Part shown: piece by piece, positions 35,058-35,069 of the stretch
How the letters are laid out: each line of letters opens with the position of its first letter
How positions within the stretch are numbered: position 1 is the first letter of the stretch
NCBI GenBank assembly: GCA_947441055.1
Contig: CANETC010000012.1
Coordinates: forward strand, 1-35,069
DNA length: 35,069 bases
Direction of reading: 5' to 3'
Origin: Cytophagaceae bacterium
Lineage (GTDB): Bacteria > Bacteroidota > Bacteroidia > Cytophagales > Flexibacteraceae
Translations under genes and position numbers: made by a program
Notes under the pieces: model-generated
The model's database searches: none
The model's input: only the letters and a program-made list of their open reading frames with translations
What the model was told of the DNA's origin: nothing

Positions 35058-35069
35058 CATTTATTTAAA

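Overview
This is a stretch of chromosome from a member of the Bacteroidota, probably an aquatic one. The evidence is several cargo proteins of the type IX secretion system (T9SS) with C-terminal sorting domains, a TonB receptor paired with a DUF4249 lipoprotein, Bacteroidota-type -7 promoter boxes (TAnnTTTG), a UbiA-family enzyme typical of the phylum, and a proteorhodopsin-like light-driven pump. No rRNA, tRNA, CRISPR array or transposase gene was found.

Left part (1-5940, all minus strand). The window opens inside a microbial rhodopsin gene. It has the proton-pump DTE residues, a green-type Met and a glycine where a carotenoid antenna can dock. It is cut one codon before the expected retinal lysine. 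Next come a Uma2-family nuclease-fold protein, a pepP-dut pair (aminopeptidase P and dUTPase) and a secreted lamin-tail/CHU_C protein.

Middle part (6120-21569). On the plus strand are a TonB-dependent receptor with its DUF4249 lipoprotein, a secreted FG-GAP/VCBS protein that overlaps selD, a probable small RNA or attenuated leader with a complete promoter and terminator, and a large polytopic membrane protein of unknown function. Then follow a UbiA prenyltransferase (-), malate dehydrogenase (+), a Ycf48-like propeller (+), a MacB/FtsX-type permease (-), holA (+) and a SufE-like protein (-). Two intergenic stretches (about 17101-17220 and 20760-21110) look like dispersed non-coding repeat sequence.

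Right part (21673-34971, minus strand). One reading frame of 4432 codons fills this part. It encodes a giant SprB-like secreted adhesin: signal peptide, PKD-like array, Ig-like array, SprB-type repeats and a CHU_C/T9SS sorting domain. Inside it is a tandem duplication of a complex ~980-residue block (period about 2.94 kb), with a third partial block after it. Terminators flank the gene on both sides, so it looks monocistronic, without the sprF/porP partner that usually sits beside sprB.

Together the window mixes housekeeping genes (dut, pepP, mdh, holA, sufE, selD) with outer-surface genes (four T9SS or TonB/lipoprotein loci) and a phototrophy gene. The least described parts are the giant adhesin with its nested duplication, the unknown membrane protein with its leader RNA, and the rhodopsin's possible antenna site. 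All calls come from reading the sequence; no database search was run.
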